From Leptospira stimsonii (lineage in GTDB: Bacteria; Spirochaetota; Leptospiria; Leptospirales; Leptospiraceae): a DNA stretch of 64,000 bases. The notes beneath the pieces are model-generated. The model was not told where the DNA came from and searched no databases. It saw nothing but the letters and a program-made list of their open reading frames with translations. This document shows positions 1-9,210 of this stretch, in pieces; positions within the stretch are counted from its first letter, which is position 1, and every line of letters starts with the position of its first letter. The translations under genes were made by a program, and so were the position numbers. Location: NCBI RefSeq assembly GCF_003545885.1, contig NZ_QHCT01000002.1, positions 571,001-635,000 on the forward strand, written 5' to 3'.

Positions 1-440
1 GCTACTAAAAGTTTCTCCGCCATCGCTTTGGAAATTCCCATCGCGTTGATCGGATAAACCGCCTTATCCGTGCTCAACAATACGACTCTTTGCACTTGAT
101 TTGCGATTGCCGCAGTAAGTACGTTCTCGGTTCCGATTACGTTTGTCTTGATCGCTTCCATTGGATAAAATTCGCAAGAGGGAACTTGTTTTAGGGCGGC
201 CGCGTGAAAGATATAGTCCACACCAACCATGGCCTGAGAGATACTATCGTAATCCCTTACGTCGCCTATGTAGAATTTTACCTTCTGGTTTGACAAAGAA
301 ATCCGCATATCTTCCTGTTTTTTCTCGTCACGGCTAAAGATCCGAATCTCACGGACGTTTGTTCCCAAAAAACGTTTTAGAACGGTATTTCCAAAGGAGC
401 CAGTGCCGCCGGTAATCATTAAAACTTTATTGTCAAACAT
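1..440 (-). CDS. UDP-GlcNAc 4,6-dehydratase/5-epimerase (FlaA1/CapE/WbvB type), N-terminal part
   Basis: Partial gene; the C-terminal part lies beyond the left edge. The 146 visible residues start at an ATG (438-440) and carry the Rossmann motif TGGTGSFG at residues 10-17, then STDKAVYP and NAMGISK. In this short-chain dehydrogenase subgroup Met replaces the usual catalytic Tyr (MxxxK). Enzymes of this group convert UDP-GlcNAc to 4-keto-6-deoxy sugars, with C5 inversion in the CapE/FnlA/WbvB branch. The start overlaps the stop of the RmlD-like reductase gene by 8 bp, so the two are probably translationally coupled and act in sequence. Which epimer is made cannot be settled from this fragment. 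Confidence 0.88.
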   Translation of the reverse strand, partial: MFDNKVLMITGGTGSFGNTVLKRFLGTNVREIRIFSRDEKKQEDMRISLSNQKVKFYIGDVRDYDSISQAMVGVDYIFHAAALKQVPSCEFYPMEAIKTNVIGTENVLTAAIANQVQRVVLLSTDKAVYPINAMGISKAMAEKLLV

Positions 441-1329
441 TGATCGTATCCAAATATTTTTGTTTATAAGCTTTCATCATAAAAATTAAATCGCCCCAGG
501 ACCTCGGAGAGTAAGAGGTTTCTTCTCTAAACTTACTCGAGTCCAGAGATCTATCGATAATGAGTTCGTCGCTCGGGATTATGTTTATTTTCTTTCCATA
601 TATTTCTGCAATGAGCTTCAACAAATCGAATTTAGAAATAGGGTTCGAAGAAATATGATAGAGACCGTGAAGCGCATCGTTCGGAAGAATGAGCTTTCCG
701 ATAATTTCTGCGATTTCACATGTAGGAAGACCCGAAAAAATCGCTTTAGTGAATCCTTTCACTTCGTGATTCTGCGAAAGGAACCAATTAACTAAGGAAT
801 AATTAGAATTGAGTTCATGACCAATGATCGAAGTTCTTATCGTAAGCACATTCGTTTGGTCAGTGATTTCCCCGATTTCCTTAGATTTCCCATACAGATC
901 TTCCGCGTTTGGTAAATCACTTTCGGTATAGTTCCCCTTCCTTCCATTAAAAACACAGTCAGTGCTGATTAAAATCAACCTTGCATTTGATAAATTGCAG
1001 AGATTCGAAAGACGATAAGGCAATAAGGAATTAATGGGTAATACTTCGAGCGGATTTTTAGCGCTACCATGCTGTTTTATGATTCCAACACAATTAATGA
1101 CAATATTTGGTTTCGATTTAGAGAACAACGCTACCAAGTCGTCGTTATTGAGCACATCAACATTGGCATGAATCCTCACTCGTTCTTCGTTGGAAAAATA
1201 CTTTAAAATTTCTAATTGCCGACAAGTGCCTTCGACGTGCAAATGTGTATCTTTAGAAAGGATTCTAAAAATGGCGCTTCCTAGCATTCCCGAGACACCT
1301 AATATCAACACTCTCTTTGGAGAATTCAT
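433..1329 (-). CDS. RmlD-like NAD(P)H sugar-nucleotide reductase (SDR)
   Basis: 298 residues. The N-terminal dinucleotide motif is GVSGMLG (residues 11-17); STDCVFNG and the YGKSK active-site pair follow in the middle, as in dTDP-4-dehydrorhamnose reductases. No rmlA, rmlB or rmlC lies nearby. The gene is coupled to a FlaA1/CapE-type dehydratase instead. That pairing resembles WbvB/WbvR, which make UDP-N-acetyl-L-rhamnosamine before a C2 epimerase converts it to UDP-L-QuiNAc. CapF, the FucNAc-type reductase, has an extra C-terminal cupin that is absent here. I infer a role as the 4-keto reductase for a UDP-6-deoxy-L-HexNAc. A dTDP-rhamnose role is less likely from context. Confidence 0.82.
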   Translation of the reverse strand: MNSPKRVLILGVSGMLGSAIFRILSKDTHLHVEGTCRQLEILKYFSNEERVRIHANVDVLNNDDLVALFSKSKPNIVINCVGIIKQHGSAKNPLEVLPINSLLPYRLSNLCNLSNARLILISTDCVFNGRKGNYTESDLPNAEDLYGKSKEIGEITDQTNVLTIRTSIIGHELNSNYSLVNWFLSQNHEVKGFTKAIFSGLPTCEIAEIIGKLILPNDALHGLYHISSNPISKFDLLKLIAEIYGKKINIIPSDELIIDRSLDSSKFREETSYSPRSWGDLIFMMKAYKQKYLDTINV

Positions 1330-1498
1330 TTTACCTTTCTTTTTAAAATATCTCTATCAATAGAAATTAAACTAAAGAGATTCGCAAATTCAATCCGAAC
1401 AACAAATTTAAATCTAAACTAAGATCCATTTCTTCAGATAGAAATAGCGAATCCTTTCTTAAGAAAATGAGTTCAATACTTAGATGCAGATTAAATCT

Positions 1499-2638
1499 CT
1501 AATTGCGAATCATTCTTCCAATAAATTCGAATGTTTGATCTGCCGCTTTCTCCCAAGAATATTTTTTAGCAGATTGGAACGCAGACTCGGCTAACACTTT
1601 TCTCAAATTTACCGACTCGATCATTTCTTTTAACGTAATTTCAATGGAGTCAATCTTTAATGGATCGAAATAATGACCGGCAGATCCTAAAATTTCAGGC
1701 ATAGCAGAAAGGTTTGAACAGGCGATTGGCAATCCGGCGGCCATCGCTTCCGTAACAATCTGACCAAAAGTCTCACAGGATGACAAGAAAGCAAACAAAT
1801 CCGCCTCCTTGTATTTTCTTTCGATCTCTGCGTATGAAATCGCTTTAAAATAATGTATAAATTCATTCGTAGGATCTTCTGCTTGCATCGCACTTGTAAG
1901 TTTTCTCATGGATTTCTTATCATCCGGACTACCGATCAATTCCAATTGTAACGGATATCCGGCCTTCCTCATCTTGCTTACCGCGCGAATGAGATTCCAT
2001 TGATGTTTGTACGGACCAATAAAAGAAACATAAAGAATACGAAATGGTTTTTTTGTGGAACACGACTGGATGTTTCTTTGTTCACGCGGAACCTGAAAGA
2101 ATTTTTCATTGATCCCGTGGTAAACGATGGTCGTCTTATTCAGATTTAAACGGCATTTTTTTAAGACCGCGTTTCTTGCAAATTCAGTTAAAAAGATTAC
2201 GCCAGTTGCTTTGCGAAAAGTCATGCTTTGCGTCACAAATAGAAGCATTAACTTCAACGTCGCCAGCGAAAAACCATAACGTCTCAGTTCAGTCCATTCA
2301 AAAGGAAGGAGATTTTGACTCATGGTTATGAAAGGTTGAAAATTTCCTAAATAAGTTCCTCCAGGTATGAATAGAGCCTCTACACTCATTTGTTTCAAAC
2401 GTTTTGGTAAAATAAACTTACTCCAATAGATTCTATAGAATAAGGATCTTTCCAAAAAAGGCTCGTAATGCTTAATTAACCATACCTTGTTTCCAATTTG
2501 ATCTAGGGTTTTTGATCTTCCCCACACATGAATTGTTGAAATTCCAAATTTAGACGGGTTTGCAACCTTAAGAATCTCAACTAAATGAGTCACCCCACCT
2601 CCGATACGAATATTTGAAGCGTCAATCCCCAATACCAT
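1499..2638 (-). CDS. Glycosyltransferase family 4 (GT-B fold)
   Basis: 379 residues starting MVLGIDASN. The C-terminal half has the GT4 signature: a phosphate-binding GPYKHQ segment near residue 210, then SSCETFGQIVTEAMAAGLP near 290-310, which fits the EX7E motif of retaining GT-B transferases. The N-terminal half has the G-G-G-V-T-H loop typical of the acceptor domain. It probably adds one sugar to the O-unit on the cytoplasmic membrane face. Donor and acceptor cannot be assigned. It lies 12 bp after the methyltransferase gene at 2651-3370. The 169 bp after it (1330-1498) hold nothing I can identify. Confidence 0.88.
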   Translation of the reverse strand: MVLGIDASNIRIGGGVTHLVEILKVANPSKFGISTIHVWGRSKTLDQIGNKVWLIKHYEPFLERSLFYRIYWSKFILPKRLKQMSVEALFIPGGTYLGNFQPFITMSQNLLPFEWTELRRYGFSLATLKLMLLFVTQSMTFRKATGVIFLTEFARNAVLKKCRLNLNKTTIVYHGINEKFFQVPREQRNIQSCSTKKPFRILYVSFIGPYKHQWNLIRAVSKMRKAGYPLQLELIGSPDDKKSMRKLTSAMQAEDPTNEFIHYFKAISYAEIERKYKEADLFAFLSSCETFGQIVTEAMAAGLPIACSNLSAMPEILGSAGHYFDPLKIDSIEITLKEMIESVNLRKVLAESAFQSAKKYSWEKAADQTFEFIGRMIRN

Positions 2639-2650
2639 AATATAAACCTA

Positions 2651-3370
2651 TCATTTTGCTTTTGCTAAAACGATTAGTGTCTCGCCTCCGAAAATTCTTA
2701 CTCCGATATCTTTATTAATTAAATAGAGTAAATATCTTGGAATACTCATAAGTTTAGTCTTCAAAGAACGATTCGGAGAAGTCAGCGATGCTCGGGTATA
2801 AGCCCAATGCAGAATCTCAAAACCTGAATCTATAAGAGTTTCAAGAGCTAAATCTTTATTGTAAAAATGTAAATGCCCAACTTTATGACGTACATTCATC
2901 AAAGGGGTATTCCGCAGAACAGAAATAACGCTTAGATCAAGCGGAATATGAAAGACAAAAAATTCTGCACATTTAGAGGCGTTTTCTAGAAAAGTAAACG
3001 GATCCCTTACGTGTTCAAATACATCCAGCATCAGTAAAACATCATGTTTTCTTTTATTTAACGATACAAAGTCTCCAAGATAAAATTTTATTCGGTTCCG
3101 GTAACTGGGGTTTTTAACAATGCTATTCCAAAAAGATCGGAGTTGGGGGGAAACATCGTAACCAACAAGCTTTGAGAAAGGATATTTATTTCCTAAATAC
3201 GCGAGGGTATCGCCAGTTCCACATCCGATTTCGCATATTGATTTAGGCTCAATCTTAAACTTCTTAAGAATCGAATCTACTTTCTCTGCTTTCCAAGGCG
3301 AATCCTCACGATCCCAATTTGGATTATTTTTTATATAACTTCCGTCTAAGTATCTTTTTTCAACTTTCAT
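2651..3370 (-). CDS. Class I SAM-dependent methyltransferase
   Basis: 239 residues. Motif I is ICEIGCGTGDT (about residues 46-56), followed by an acidic residue at the end of beta-2 (VGYDVS). LLMLDVFEHVRDP at about 115-127 is the DxFEH post-motif typical of Methyltransf_11/23 enzymes. The position between a GT4 and a GT2 gene suggests O-methylation of a glycan, or of an O-chain end. The substrate is unknown. No transmembrane segment is evident. Confidence 0.8.
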   Translation of the reverse strand: MKVEKRYLDGSYIKNNPNWDREDSPWKAEKVDSILKKFKIEPKSICEIGCGTGDTLAYLGNKYPFSKLVGYDVSPQLRSFWNSIVKNPSYRNRIKFYLGDFVSLNKRKHDVLLMLDVFEHVRDPFTFLENASKCAEFFVFHIPLDLSVISVLRNTPLMNVRHKVGHLHFYNKDLALETLIDSGFEILHWAYTRASLTSPNRSLKTKLMSIPRYLLYLINKDIGVRIFGGETLIVLAKAK

Positions 3371-3496
3371 TATTTTTTAAGCATTTAAGCTATGGAGTTT
3401 AAAATATTATTTTTGATGCAATTCGGCAAATAGCTAAGTTCATTTTGCAATTACAAATTAAGAATCCGGGATGCGAACGAATTGACGATGATGCAT

Positions 3497-4447
3497 TTAT
3501 CGAAGGAGTTCAGAAACATCTCGTTTTCTTAATATTTGAATTACTGCACCAAATAAGCCACTCAATCTACCAACTTCCATTGAGAGAAGTCTTAAATTGC
3601 CTGTAAAGGAATATTTGAATAAGTTATAAACGGACATAGCGATTAAAGCCACAGACGATTTCGCAATGCTCAGAGTATCTAGATTTTGGGAAACAAAATA
3701 AATCATCCACATAGCTAATGATCGTCCTCTATACCACAGCTCATCCTGACTTAGATTATTTACCACAATGTCATCATGTATGACTCTTGAATCTGCGCAA
3801 ACATATAGCGGAAATAATTTGCCTATTGGATAACTGAAAATCAAATCTTCACAGGGAGCCCACTTCGCGTTCAAATCTTTCTTATGTATATTTTCTATGA
3901 GAATATCCTGTCTCCAAATCGTTGCGCCTCCATTCAACCATTCCGTCCGAACATTCTCTTTAACATCCGTGATCGACGTTGGAAAACCGCTCTCTAATAC
4001 AAGCCCTGGAAATTTAGAATCACAATAGAAAAGACTTTTAAAAAAGCTAAACTTGTGACCTGCAATATTTACGATATTAAAGCCCACGCCAGCAGTCTCT
4101 GGTTCTATTACATTCCAAAACTGAACTATTCGTTCGATTGCATCAGGTTCAAGAACAATGTCGTCGTCCAACGTCGCTACTAATTTTGTACGAGAATCCA
4201 ATTTGCTGACACCTAATTTTCTCTGCCGAACTTGTCCTGGCGGTTCGCAAAAATAGTATTCAAGCGGAAGTTGTTTTGAATATTTTTCGACGACGTCCCT
4301 GATGTCTTGACCGCTAGCAACGACAATAATTCGGCCAACCGGTGCAGTCTGTTTCGTGAGGCTATTGAGTAAATTTACAATCTTATTCGGACGATCTTTT
4401 GTCGGAGTAAGCACACAGAGATCTTTACTATTAAAAAACTGAGACAT
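3497..4447 (-). CDS. Glycosyltransferase family 2 (GT-A fold)
   Basis: 316 residues. The N-terminus LCVLTPTKDRP is the GT2 nucleotide-binding strand. LDDDIV near residue 94 is the metal-binding DxD, and WLNGGATIWR with CEDLIFSY near 170-205 supplies the acceptor-side ED pair. The C-terminal 70 residues are hydrophobic and may bind the membrane. It is probably an inverting transferase of the O-unit assembly pathway; the linkage is unknown. The 94-bp gap before it and the 126-bp gap after it show no clear promoter. Confidence 0.87.
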   Translation of the reverse strand: MSQFFNSKDLCVLTPTKDRPNKIVNLLNSLTKQTAPVGRIIVVASGQDIRDVVEKYSKQLPLEYYFCEPPGQVRQRKLGVSKLDSRTKLVATLDDDIVLEPDAIERIVQFWNVIEPETAGVGFNIVNIAGHKFSFFKSLFYCDSKFPGLVLESGFPTSITDVKENVRTEWLNGGATIWRQDILIENIHKKDLNAKWAPCEDLIFSYPIGKLFPLYVCADSRVIHDDIVVNNLSQDELWYRGRSLAMWMIYFVSQNLDTLSIAKSSVALIAMSVYNLFKYSFTGNLRLLSMEVGRLSGLFGAVIQILRKRDVSELLR

Positions 4448-4541
4448 TATATTAATTACAGTTGATAGCGACGTAGAATATATCAGGAATTTTTTATAAA
4501 AATACTTAAATAAATTCAGACAACTTGAACATATAAATATT

Positions 4542-6425
4542 CTAATTTACCTTCTCTGACTCAAATCGATTCACAACCTGAGTCCATCTCGGAAGGTCCG
4601 AATCCAACCAGAAAAAATCAGTCGTTGACCAAGAAACTCCTTTAACTTTCATTTCTTGAAAGGAATCGATCAAGTCTTTTGGATTACCGACGAATCGAAT
4701 TCCATCCAAGCCTCTGAGTGGACTATGATTAAAATCTTTTCCGTCGATATAAACGACTAATGGGATTCCACCCAACAATGCATCCAAACCTGCGGAGGAG
4801 GTATTGCTTGAAAATGCAAAGTCATAATCTGGTAAAATTTCCGAAATTGGCTTTTCGATAATTTCAAAAGTGAGAGTTGGATATGTCTTCTCATCAATCT
4901 TACAAAATGGGTGAGGCTTTAGAACTATTACGATTGAAGTTTTAGCCAGAAGAAGCGCTTCTTCCATACAACGTAGCATTTTCAGAGTTCTCTCCAAAGT
5001 AAAATCACCTAGAATTAAAACTTTAAGAAGTGCATCCTTGTTTTTGGGTTTTCTTTTCTTTTGTTTCAAGTTTTCGGAATCGGATAGATACTGAAAACGC
5101 AAAGCCTCAACTTCCAAAAGTCTTTCTTTAGGAAAACCAGAATTCAAAAAAGCATTTTTAGCAACCGGTCCGTTTATTGCTAAATAGTCAGGAACCGGTT
5201 TCGGTAATTTTCTTCCTTTATCAAAACTTCGAGGATCATCGAAATTATTCAAATGCCAATAGACGACTGTCGCGTGGGGAACACCGATAATTTTTCCATG
5301 TCCGTATTTCTTCCATGCCCGTAAGAATGCAGTTTCCCAACCTTGATTCTCCCAAAGATAAAAACCGATTTTCTGATGCGGAATACTCTTGAGAACGCTA
5401 TCGAAAAGTTCATACCAGAGTAAATTATTGATTGCGGCTGGACCAGTCATGCTGATTTGCCAATCGCGTTTTAAATGCGGCCAGAGCCAAACTTTAAAAT
5501 TTTTGGAGTAGAAGAACGAAGAAATGCTTCGCAATCTCCAGGAAAGAATATTCAGTAGTATCCATTTTGCGAAAACTCGGAAAAGAATCTTCCAAGTCAA
5601 GTATGTCTCTATAAAACTGTGGATGCCTTCAGTTTCGCTATTTACGTTATATTTTGTTACCCATTCTGTTGCAATGTTTACGCTCGGCATTCCCGGGCTG
5701 AAAAGAATATGATGAAGCCAATTAGAATGAAAGCCATTCTTTAATATATGCTTTGGTAAACTTTCCCATTGGTGAGAATGGAATCGTCCTTCGTTGCTCG
5801 CTTTGCGATCCAGATTAAAAAAATAGGAGCAAAAAAATACATTCCGATCGCCCGAAAACCAGTTAGGTGTTTGAATCTTCCGCAAAGGCCATTTTACAAA
5901 AAGAAGCCTCAGGCTCAAAATTGCTTGAAGAAAAAATGGAAGTGCGTAGTAAATACGTTTTAAAGAATATTTTACTCTTCCTCTTTTTGACGACCCGCGT
6001 TTGAACTGTATCTTCAGTTCCTTACAGAGTTGACGAATACTCTTATGAAGTGAGGAATCAGAACTCTCTAAAATCACTTCGATCGGCTTTCGAATTAAGA
6101 GTAATTCCTCAAAGGCAAGGATTCTCAAACAATCATAAATAGTAGGAGACTTAAATGGACTTTTTTCCGAAAGGTAGGTCATCCACCAATAACTAAATCC
6201 ATCCCCCAAATCAAGCCATTGCCTAATTCCAACTCCTTTAACGGTAGCTTCGGATAAATCGTATATGAACGTTATATATTCCGATCGAAGGCGATCCGAG
6301 TTTTCTTCCAAATAAGCTGGAATCGAAACCTCATTTCGATCTTGATTATATCGTGCCCAATACCAAATATTTTCTTTTTGAGTCGGTTCCTCGTCATGAC
6401 ACCATAATGTTATGGATCTATTCAT
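4542..6425 (-). CDS. Large surface-carbohydrate biosynthesis protein, GT-B-like, function unknown
   Basis: 627 residues with no signal peptide. A hydrophobic stretch lies near residues 160-175 and a second around 280-300. The C-terminal third looks like the donor half of a GT-B enzyme: LKVLILGDFT, then VIVLKPHPF, then FAFSSNTSSAGLDALLGGIPLVVYI. The last stretch resembles the loop of capsule/CDP-glycerol-type transferases. I believe it belongs to one of the large families described almost only from Leptospira O-antigen loci, but I recall no demonstrated activity. It sits between a methyltransferase and a GT2 gene. A glycosyl- or phosphoglycosyl-transferase is my best guess. Confidence 0.7.
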   Translation of the reverse strand: MNRSITLWCHDEEPTQKENIWYWARYNQDRNEVSIPAYLEENSDRLRSEYITFIYDLSEATVKGVGIRQWLDLGDGFSYWWMTYLSEKSPFKSPTIYDCLRILAFEELLLIRKPIEVILESSDSSLHKSIRQLCKELKIQFKRGSSKRGRVKYSLKRIYYALPFFLQAILSLRLLFVKWPLRKIQTPNWFSGDRNVFFCSYFFNLDRKASNEGRFHSHQWESLPKHILKNGFHSNWLHHILFSPGMPSVNIATEWVTKYNVNSETEGIHSFIETYLTWKILFRVFAKWILLNILSWRLRSISSFFYSKNFKVWLWPHLKRDWQISMTGPAAINNLLWYELFDSVLKSIPHQKIGFYLWENQGWETAFLRAWKKYGHGKIIGVPHATVVYWHLNNFDDPRSFDKGRKLPKPVPDYLAINGPVAKNAFLNSGFPKERLLEVEALRFQYLSDSENLKQKKRKPKNKDALLKVLILGDFTLERTLKMLRCMEEALLLAKTSIVIVLKPHPFCKIDEKTYPTLTFEIIEKPISEILPDYDFAFSSNTSSAGLDALLGGIPLVVYIDGKDFNHSPLRGLDGIRFVGNPKDLIDSFQEMKVKGVSWSTTDFFWLDSDLPRWTQVVNRFESEKVN

Positions 6426-6485
6426 TGATAGTGTTGTCTGAAAGAAAAAAAACTAACAGAAACCTTAATTTTTCTTAAATTAAAT

Positions 6486-7238
6486 TTATTCGGGTGAAGA
6501 GATATTAGATAGAATTTCCGTAGGCATTTTCAAATCAAATTCTATTGGTTGAATATCCTTGTCCGATCTTTTTTGAATCGAAAATGCCGCAAAACAAAGT
6601 CGTTTATAGGGCGTAACCGCTGTCGACGAAGGATCACCCCAATATCCATAAGCATTGATTTTTAAAGGATTAAAAGTTTCAATTTGCTTCAGAAGTTCTT
6701 TAGCGTTGAGAACAACGTAGGAAGCCAATTCCCCTTTTTTAATCCCTTCGTAGTTAATAAATTGATAAGACTTTTTCATATCGATACAGCCTTCTTTATC
6801 AGTCAGGCGGAAAGTAGAAATAAAATATCCACCAGCGCGAACGTGCTTCCAAGCAGAAAGTAGCATGTCCAAATACTGAACATTCCAATCCACACAACTC
6901 AGCGAAAACACAATATCAAATTGTTTGCCACTGAGCTCCATTTTAGTCAGATCTAGAATGTCGCCACAATAAATATTTGCATTCGGGTTCATTCCTCTCC
7001 CTGTTTTTGCGGCGGCCTCATTGATCTCAACGCCAGTATATTGATTAACACCAAACTGATCTCTTAGTGCGAGCCCCAATCCTCCACACCCGCAACCAAT
7101 ATCCAAAATCGACTGAGAGGAATTCGGATTAATTTGACTAATAATCACTCTCTCCGATTCGTAAAACTGAGACCATGTTATTCGGTTCTTGTCAAAGTAA
7201 TGAGATAGCTCTTCCGTTTGATATGGTATATTTTTCAT
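6486..7238 (-). CDS. Class I SAM-dependent methyltransferase
   Basis: 250 residues. Motif I is ILDIGCGCGGLGLAL (about residues 44-58), followed by GVEINEAA and CGDILD, which bind the adenosine part of SAM. FSLSCVDWN replaces the usual motif IV. It sits 39 bp downstream of the KdsB-like gene of the candidate CMP-sugar cassette and upstream of the 627-residue GT-B-like gene. It could methylate the cassette product or a neighbouring sugar. The target is unknown. Confidence 0.8.
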   Translation of the reverse strand: MKNIPYQTEELSHYFDKNRITWSQFYESERVIISQINPNSSQSILDIGCGCGGLGLALRDQFGVNQYTGVEINEAAAKTGRGMNPNANIYCGDILDLTKMELSGKQFDIVFSLSCVDWNVQYLDMLLSAWKHVRAGGYFISTFRLTDKEGCIDMKKSYQFINYEGIKKGELASYVVLNAKELLKQIETFNPLKINAYGYWGDPSSTAVTPYKRLCFAAFSIQKRSDKDIQPIEFDLKMPTEILSNISSPE

Positions 7239-7277
7239 CGAAGTATATTACTATCCTATAATTTTTACTAACGTGAT

Positions 7278-8048
7278 TTAATTGTATTCTTTCCAAAGAG
7301 AATCGGATAGCATATATTTTTCTACAAGCTGGATATCCTCTGGACTATCGACCGAAAAAGATTCAATATTAGGATACGGTGCAATAAACTGTGCAAAAGA
7401 CATATCTAAGATTCGGTTGCTATCACAGGCCTCTAACTGCTCTAATCTTGTTTCCGAATGCTCAGTAAACTGCTTCAGATATTTTGAGCGAAACGCAAAG
7501 ATTCCATAGATTCGTCGCGCCATCAGCTCGTGAGAAAACTCTCCTTTACAATATGGTAACGGTGCACGGGAGGTATATAATACTTCCCCCGCGGCGTTAT
7601 GAATAATCTTTACCGTATCCGGATTAAGCCAGATTTCCTTATCTACAATATGCATTGCTAATACTGTACAGGGAATATTAGAATTAGATAATAGCGGCGC
7701 AACGGCCGCTTCAATCATGTCGGGTCTCATCATCGGTTCGTCGCCTTGAACACAAACGATGATATCATCATCCGCTACTTTCGTGTCAAGAAGGGTCATC
7801 GCTTCCGCAACTCGATCCAGTGCTCTAGTATGGTGATTTCCAGTCATTACCACTGGAAAACTTTTAGACTTTGAAAATTGCTCGATTTCCTGATCACACG
7901 TCGCGACAACTAAATGGTCCCATCCAGAATACATCTTTGCTCTGCAGTAAACATGCTCAAGCATTGGTTTACCATGTATTGGATAAAGGGGCTTTCCAGG
8001 AAAACGGGAAGCGGCCATTCTTGCAGGTATAATTCCTATCACTTTCAT
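7278..8048 (-). CDS. KdsB-like CMP-sugar synthetase (CMP-Kdo synthetase family)
   Basis: 256 residues, the usual KdsB length. The CTP-binding loop is IPARMAASRFPGKPL (residues 6-20), and VQGDEPM (near 104) is the canonical metal/sugar segment. The loop that reads HxSGTDR in true KdsB is HTRALDR here (near residues 73-79), so the sugar-binding surface differs. The start has a good Shine-Dalgarno, AAGGAAA, 6 bp upstream. It is the last gene of the cassette starting at 14692, after the Gfo/Idh gene. I infer that it activates an acidic 2-keto sugar as a CMP derivative, probably not Kdo itself. A housekeeping kdsB would be expected elsewhere in the genome. Confidence 0.83.
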   Translation of the reverse strand: MKVIGIIPARMAASRFPGKPLYPIHGKPMLEHVYCRAKMYSGWDHLVVATCDQEIEQFSKSKSFPVVMTGNHHTRALDRVAEAMTLLDTKVADDDIIVCVQGDEPMMRPDMIEAAVAPLLSNSNIPCTVLAMHIVDKEIWLNPDTVKIIHNAAGEVLYTSRAPLPYCKGEFSHELMARRIYGIFAFRSKYLKQFTEHSETRLEQLEACDSNRILDMSFAQFIAPYPNIESFSVDSPEDIQLVEKYMLSDSLWKEYN

Positions 8049-8100
8049 CTAAAGTTTCCTTTTGAATTTGTTTTGTTGAATCTAACAAGAGCGGAGCTTT

Positions 8101-9210
8101 CTAACTCAAAACACTTGGAAGCTTTGTTCTATAAAGATTTGCTATTTTTTCATTCTCTCTGCCTAAGCGAGCGCTGTCATTTGCCGTTTTTACGTCAACC
8201 CATTCGTCCCTCTCGTCTGCAATGTAAAAGGCATTTAGAAGCTGAATAGTAGAGAACGTATCCTCAAAAGTTACTGGAAATTCACGATTCCCTTTGAAAG
8301 TTTGAGCAATTTCCTCGTATATTTTTGCGTGTCCGTTTCCGTAGACGTTTCCGGAAAAGTCTTCGGAGTTGCTTTCACAAGCAGTTGGATCCGGAGAATA
8401 TATTTGTAATTCGTTGACTGCGATTCCGCCGATTTGTGCCAAACCGTTCTCGCATACCAAAGACAAACTTGCTTCAAAGTCGATTGGCCGTGCCGCAGTA
8501 GTAATTTCTAAAGAACCGATGGCGCCACTTTCAAATTCTAAAATGGCAGTCGCAGTGTCTTCCACTTCGATATCTGCACCTAAGGTTTTATGAATACTTA
8601 TGACACGCTTTACTTGACCACCCAATAGCTTAAGTAAATCAATATGATGAATTCCTTGATTTGTTAGACATCCCCCATCCATAGAATAAGTTCCGCGCCA
8701 GGGAGCCAAGTCATAGTAACGTTGAGGGCGACACCAGCGAACGCGAACATTCGCGGAACGTAATTTACCTAGTTCCCCTTTTTGCAAACCAAGTAAGACT
8801 CGTTGAACGGCAAGATTATGGCGATTTTGGAAAACTGCAAAGATTTTGACTCCTGCCTTTGCGGCGGCATCATAAACCTCTTTTACTTGGGACGGCCTCA
8901 TGAACGTGGGTTTTTCCACGATTATGTTTTTCTGATATTTCGAAATAATATCCAACGAATGCTCATAGTGCATTCCGGAAGGAGTCACGATCGCAACCGT
9001 ACTGATATCTTTATTTTCAATCAACATCTGATGGTAGTTGTCGTAGGCTTTCGCTCCGAAATCATTCTGGTAAGCTTTTGCTTTTTCAATATCAAGATCG
9101 CATACAGCGACGAGCTCGACTCCATCGGTTTCAATAATGGATCGACAGTGGTGACCTGAGATCCGGCCACACCCTATGATTGCTATCTTTACATTCTGAT
9201 TCATACTCAT
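8101..9210 (-). CDS. Gfo/Idh/MocA-family sugar oxidoreductase
   Basis: 369 residues. The dinucleotide fold is AIIGCGRISG (residues 10-19), the conserved EKP is in IVEKPTF near residue 97, and the active-site helix reads QGIHHIDLLKLLGG near 180-193. Members oxidise or reduce a ring hydroxyl with tightly bound NAD(H). The start ATG overlaps the aminotransferase stop by 4 bp (ATGA), so the two are translationally coupled. That suggests the dehydrogenase makes the keto sugar which the aminotransferase converts to an amine, as in NtdC/NtdA or WlbA/WlbC pairs. The substrate is unknown. A second ATG two codons later is also possible. Confidence 0.85.
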   Translation of the reverse strand: MSMNQNVKIAIIGCGRISGHHCRSIIETDGVELVAVCDLDIEKAKAYQNDFGAKAYDNYHQMLIENKDISTVAIVTPSGMHYEHSLDIISKYQKNIIVEKPTFMRPSQVKEVYDAAAKAGVKIFAVFQNRHNLAVQRVLLGLQKGELGKLRSANVRVRWCRPQRYYDLAPWRGTYSMDGGCLTNQGIHHIDLLKLLGGQVKRVISIHKTLGADIEVEDTATAILEFESGAIGSLEITTAARPIDFEASLSLVCENGLAQIGGIAVNELQIYSPDPTACESNSEDFSGNVYGNGHAKIYEEIAQTFKGNREFPVTFEDTFSTIQLLNAFYIADERDEWVDVKTANDSARLGRENEKIANLYRTKLPSVLS

